NCBI RefSeq assembly: GCF_006440775.1
Contig: NZ_VFTZ01000014.1
Location: 107,186 to 171,185, forward strand
Reading direction: 5' to 3'
Length of the DNA: 64,000 nt
DNA from: Mesorhizobium sp. B2-7-2
GTDB lineage: Bacteria > Pseudomonadota > Alphaproteobacteria > Rhizobiales > Rhizobiaceae
The translations under genes were made by a program, and so were the position numbers. Below the pieces are notes generated by a model, which saw nothing but the letters and a program-made list of their open reading frames with translations, searched no databases and had not been told where the DNA came from. Shown piece by piece: positions 61,218-64,000 of the stretch (within the stretch, counting starts at the first letter, position 1; every line of letters begins with the position of its first letter).

Positions 61218-62086
61218 CGGATCTGCCTCCACCCGCTTCCCGCCTGTCCGGCAAGCGCAGCACCGATCAGGCCGGCGCGGGAGCCGAATTTTCCAGGCCT
61301 AAGTTCGATGCCGCGCAGATGCGGCGGCAATTGACGCCGTAGCGCCGCAAGCAATGGCGGCGCAATCACATCCAGCGCATCGGCCAGGCCGCCCGAGACC
61401 AGGATGACGCCTGGATCGAGCAACCCGACCGCGCCAGCGAGCGCCGTGCCGAGCTGGCGCGCCGGCACCTCGAGCAGGGTCTGTGCGGCAAGCTGGCCTG
61501 CTTTGGCGGCGGCGATCAGCTGGCGGCTGTCGGCCAGTCCGATCTGTGCGGCAAGGGCGTCCAGCGCACGGCCGGAGGCGACACGTTCCAGCCAGCCACT
61601 GCGATCCTCGCCATGGTCCCTGACGTCGGCGCAGGCCCAGCCGAAGGAACAGGCGCCGCCATGCGCGCCGGCGACGATGCGGCCATTGGCCAGCACCGCC
61701 GAGCCGATGCCGGTGCCGATGGCCAGCAGGATCGCGTCGGAGACACCCTCGGCCGCGCCTTTCGCCGCTTCCGCGAGCAGCGCGATCTGCGCGTCATTGC
61801 CGACCGCCACGCGAAGGTCGGGAAACAGCGCCGCGATGTCGACGCCGTCGAGCCAGGGCAGATTCGGTATCCAGCGGCATGCGGAGCCCTCGACAAGTCC
61901 CGGCACGGCAAGCCCGAGCGCTTCGGCCTCGCCTGCGGCCGCAAGCGTGCGGACGCGCGTCACGAACGCGTCGAGGCTCGCCGGCGCCGGCTCGGGGACC
62001 TGTCGCGCCAGGCCGTCGATGTCGCCGTTATGGACGGCGGCGCGCAGATTGGTGCCGCCGAGATCGATGGCGAGGACCCGTGTCAT
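61214..62086 (-). CDS. ROK family sugar kinase
   Basis: 290 residues. ATP-binding LAIDLGGTNLRAAVHNG, catalytic Asp in VAVGNDAQIALLAEA, LLAIGTGIGSAVLANG, and VILVSGGLADALD. The usual ROK zinc motif GxxxCxCGxxGC and GH are missing (HGGACSFGWACADVRD instead), as in some N-acetyl-sugar kinases without zinc. Phosphorylates a hexose or N-acetylhexosamine delivered by the divergent ABC importer. Confidence 0.88.
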   Translation of the reverse strand: MTRVLAIDLGGTNLRAAVHNGDIDGLARQVPEPAPASLDAFVTRVRTLAAAGEAEALGLAVPGLVEGSACRWIPNLPWLDGVDIAALFPDLRVAVGNDAQIALLAEAAKGAAEGVSDAILLAIGTGIGSAVLANGRIVAGAHGGACSFGWACADVRDHGEDRSGWLERVASGRALDALAAQIGLADSRQLIAAAKAGQLAAQTLLEVPARQLGTALAGAVGLLDPGVILVSGGLADALDVIAPPLLAALRRQLPPHLRGIELRPGKFGSRAGLIGAALAGQAGSGWRQIR

Positions 62087-62124
62087 GTATCGCGGCTCCG
62101 GTCAGCGTTTTTTCAGATGTCATT

Positions 62125-62142
62125 ATAACGACATGATGTCGT
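62125..62142. promoter_or_regulatory. GntR-type operator in the divergent sugar-locus promoter
   Basis: Perfect palindrome ACGACATGATGTCGT (62128-62142), 42 bp upstream of the ROK start. Its left part within ATAACGACAT (62125-62134) recurs as ATAACGTCAT at 62326-62335, 35 bp before the binding-protein ATG, so both divergent operons seem to share the regulator. Confidence 0.6.
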
Positions 62143-62325
62143 CCGCAAGAGCCGAAAAGACGTTGACGGCTACCCATCGATCGGCGGTCGGCCCAGGAAC
62201 TACATCTTATCTTGCTGATTTTATGTACGTTATCTGAATGGATCGACGTCATCTAGTTTTTCATCTGCAAACGTGCTCCCAACGTTTCGCATGCAAAGGG
62301 GCTTGCGCCTTTGCTCAAACTTGTC

Positions 62326-62335
62326 ATAACGTCAT
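62326..62335. promoter_or_regulatory. Second half-site for the GntR-type regulator
   Basis: ATAACGTCAT, one base different from ATAACGACAT at 62125-62134, close to the expected transcription start of the ABC operon. Weak on its own; listed because of the matching copy. The rest of the 283-bp gap shows no other feature. Confidence 0.4.
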
Positions 62336-62369
62336 CCACGCTGGTCATGGCTTTATGTGGAGGACGCCG

Positions 62370-63662
62370 ATGTCGCTTGCCTGGATCTCGAAGCTTGGAT
62401 TCGCCGCGGGACTTATTGCGCTGCCCGCGACCGGCTGGGCGCAATCGGTCAACATCTCCTACCTGACGCATTGGTCGCCGGAGACGGTGGCGCTGCTCGA
62501 AGCGGCGGCCAAGGATTTTTCCAAGGAGCACCAGGATGTCGCCGTCACCGTGCGTGCGGTTCCGTTCGGCGATCTCTTGACCACGCTGCGCTCGCAGGGC
62601 GGCTCGTCCGATGGTCCGACGATCGGCGGCATCTACGATCTGTGGCTGCCGGAACTGGCAAAGGACAAGCTCGTCGCCCCCGCTCCCGATGCGGTGGCAG
62701 CCGAGGTGAAAAGCGCCTGGCCGGCGGGCGTCGTCAGCGCCGCCTCGGTCGGCGGCACGCTCTACGGTATTCCGAACGAGATCGACGTCTACGCGCTGAA
62801 CTACAACAAGGCGCTGTTCAAGGAAGCGGGCATCGCCGCCCCGCCCAAGACCTGGGCCGAACTCAAGGATGCCGCCGCGAAGCTGACCGACAAGGCCAAG
62901 GGCCAGCAGGGCTTCGGCATGATCAACTCATGGGCGGCGGGCGTGGTCCATCCTTTCGCCTCGCTGCTCGTCTCCAATGGTGGCAACCTGGTCAAGGACG
63001 GCAAGCCGGCGCTGGACAGTCCCCAGGCCGGCGAAACCTTCGCGCTCTATGAAGACTTGATAAAGTCCGGCGCGAGCAATCCGGCGATGGCAACGGCAGA
63101 CGCCAACACCACGGGTCCGTTCCTTGACAATTTCGTCTCCGGCAAGACCGGCATGATCATCATGGCCAACTGGTGGGAAAGCGCGCTGAAGACCGGCATG
63201 GGCGACAAGTTCGCAAACATCGCCACCGCTCCCATCCCCGTCGGCCCAAGCGGCGACAAGCCGCATTCGATCTCCTATTCCTGGATGACCGTCGTCAACG
63301 CCAAGGCCGGCGAGGCCGAGCAGAAGGCAGCCTGGGAGTTCCTCGCCTGGCTGAATAGCCCGAAGTCGGGCAAGAACGGCGCCTCGGCCATGTCCGACAT
63401 ATTGATGTCGATGGGCATCCTGCCGTCACGCACTTCCGACATCGAGGCGCACAAGGACAAGCTCGGCTCCGAATTCCTGTCCGGCTACGTCTCGGTGCTT
63501 GCCGATGCGCGCCCCTTCCCTGTCGTGCTCGGCGGCCAGGAATTCTCGGAATCGCTGCAGCAGACGCTCGAGGCGTTGCAGTATGGCCAGGTCTCGGCCA
63601 AGGATGCGCAGGCGAATGCGCAGACCGACGCCACGTCGATCCTGGAGCGCGCGGCGAAATAG
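62370..63662 (+). CDS. Sugar ABC transporter binding protein (CUT1 family)
   Basis: 430 residues from ATG 62370 (MSLAWISKLGFAAGLIALPA), GTGGAGG 8 bp upstream. Signal peptide with cleavage after TGWAQ. Two-lobed family 1 extracellular sugar-binding fold: ISYLTHWSPETVALLEAAAK, VGGTLYGIPNEIDVYALNYN (hinge/nucleation), GKTGMIIMANWWESALKTGM. The divergent ROK/SIS genes suggest an amino sugar. Followed by the permease gene at 63700. Confidence 0.92.
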   Translation: MSLAWISKLGFAAGLIALPATGWAQSVNISYLTHWSPETVALLEAAAKDFSKEHQDVAVTVRAVPFGDLLTTLRSQGGSSDGPTIGGIYDLWLPELAKDKLVAPAPDAVAAEVKSAWPAGVVSAASVGGTLYGIPNEIDVYALNYNKALFKEAGIAAPPKTWAELKDAAAKLTDKAKGQQGFGMINSWAAGVVHPFASLLVSNGGNLVKDGKPALDSPQAGETFALYEDLIKSGASNPAMATADANTTGPFLDNFVSGKTGMIIMANWWESALKTGMGDKFANIATAPIPVGPSGDKPHSISYSWMTVVNAKAGEAEQKAAWEFLAWLNSPKSGKNGASAMSDILMSMGILPSRTSDIEAHKDKLGSEFLSGYVSVLADARPFPVVLGGQEFSESLQQTLEALQYGQVSAKDAQANAQTDATSILERAAK

Positions 63663-63699
63663 AGTCGGGTTTCAGCCCGGCATGTTTTGGGTCCGATGA

Positions 63700-64000
63700 A
63701 TGGCCAAAGCTTTTCGTGCCTCGGCGGGCATCATGCTTGCGCCCGCCGTGACATTGATCGGCGTGTTCGTGCTGCTGCCGATGCTGCTGACCGTGTGGCT
63801 GTCCTTCCAGGACTGGTCGACGCAGACGCCCTTTTCCGAGGCAAGCTTCGTCGGGCTTGGCAATTTCCACGAGATTTTCGGCCCCACCTCGGTCGGCCGC
63901 GATTTCAAGACGGCCCTGCTCAACACCGCGATCATCGGCACCATGTAGGTGGAAAACAGCACCGTGCGCAGCGCCGTGCCGCCGGCGACCTCGCGCTGGT
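63700..64000 (+). pseudogene. Sugar ABC permease, first subunit, broken by an apparent inversion (and cut by window edge)
   Basis: From ATG 63700 it reads like a CUT1 permease: one membrane helix (GIMLAPAVTLIGVFVLLPML), LSFQDWSTQTPFSEASFVGL, the FKTALLNTAIIG start of helix 2, then a TAG stop at 63946-63948 after only 82 residues. From 63943 on, the complementary strand encodes permease-like sequence (ALRTVLFSTYMVPMIAV). The likeliest explanation is a segment turned round within the gene. The remainder lies beyond the window. Confidence 0.75.

Overview
The window is GC-rich, densely packed alphaproteobacterial chromosome, most probably from Mesorhizobium or a close relative in the Rhizobiales. 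Supporting signs are the rhizobial S21 protein, a four-subunit sarcosine oxidase, BMP-type nucleoside and polyamine-type ABC transporters, many GTG/TTG starts, GGAAC-N16/17-CGTT boxes of the EcfG general-stress sigma factor, and short palindromic repeats lying directly on stop codons. No phage, IS element, rRNA operon or CRISPR array was seen. There is one tRNA, Ser(GGA).

Layout. 1-4.2 kb: end of an SHS-type MFS carboxylate transporter, a DMT exporter, an EEP-fold hydrolase and a CPA1 antiporter. 4.4-16.9 kb: a catabolic region, mostly on the minus strand, with a polyamine/iron-type ABC importer, Fe-alcohol and aldehyde dehydrogenases, a glutamine-synthetase-like ligase, an APC permease and an N-formylglutamate-hydrolase-like enzyme. 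A divergent RpiR regulator sits at its edge and an XRE/PIN toxin-antitoxin pair lies inside it. 17-20.3 kb: GtrA, ChbG/HpnK-like deacetylase, GT2 and GT87, a polyprenyl-linked glycan modification set. 20.6-27.3 kb: an acyl-CoA cluster with an ACAD10/11-type dehydrogenase, APH-like kinase, MaoC and SDRs, one of them frameshifted at a run of seven A. A TetR regulator follows, and its putative operator recurs before a small exported protein. 27.4-33 kb: soxBDAG sarcosine oxidase.

33-40 kb: small conserved genes (DUF2568, SDR, SET domain, rpsU, TPR lipoprotein, DUF992, MFS exporter). 38.7-42.7 kb: coaBC, ubiB and ubiE; CoaBC carries an unexpected N-terminal ribbon-helix-helix domain. 42.8-54 kb: nucleoside salvage, with add and upp on plus, and deoA, punA, cdd and a BMP-family ABC importer on minus. 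SlyX, an anti-sigma-like protein and a GNAT separate the binding protein from its ATPase. 54-59.6 kb: small membrane proteins, tRNA-Ser, KTSC and AlkB-like proteins, an isolated nuoD paralogue and small stress-type proteins. 59.6-64 kb: a sugar (probably amino-sugar) locus with SIS isomerase, GntR and ROK kinase on minus, divergent from a CUT1 ABC importer on plus. The importer's first permease gene is broken near the right edge in a way that looks like a local DNA inversion.

Most interesting items: the apparent inversion in the terminal permease gene, the RHH-CoaBC fusion with a FitA-like half-site upstream, three EcfG promoters, heptamer-based inverted repeats, the split kinase/ACAD pair, the A7 frameshift in an SDR, and the solitary nuoD.
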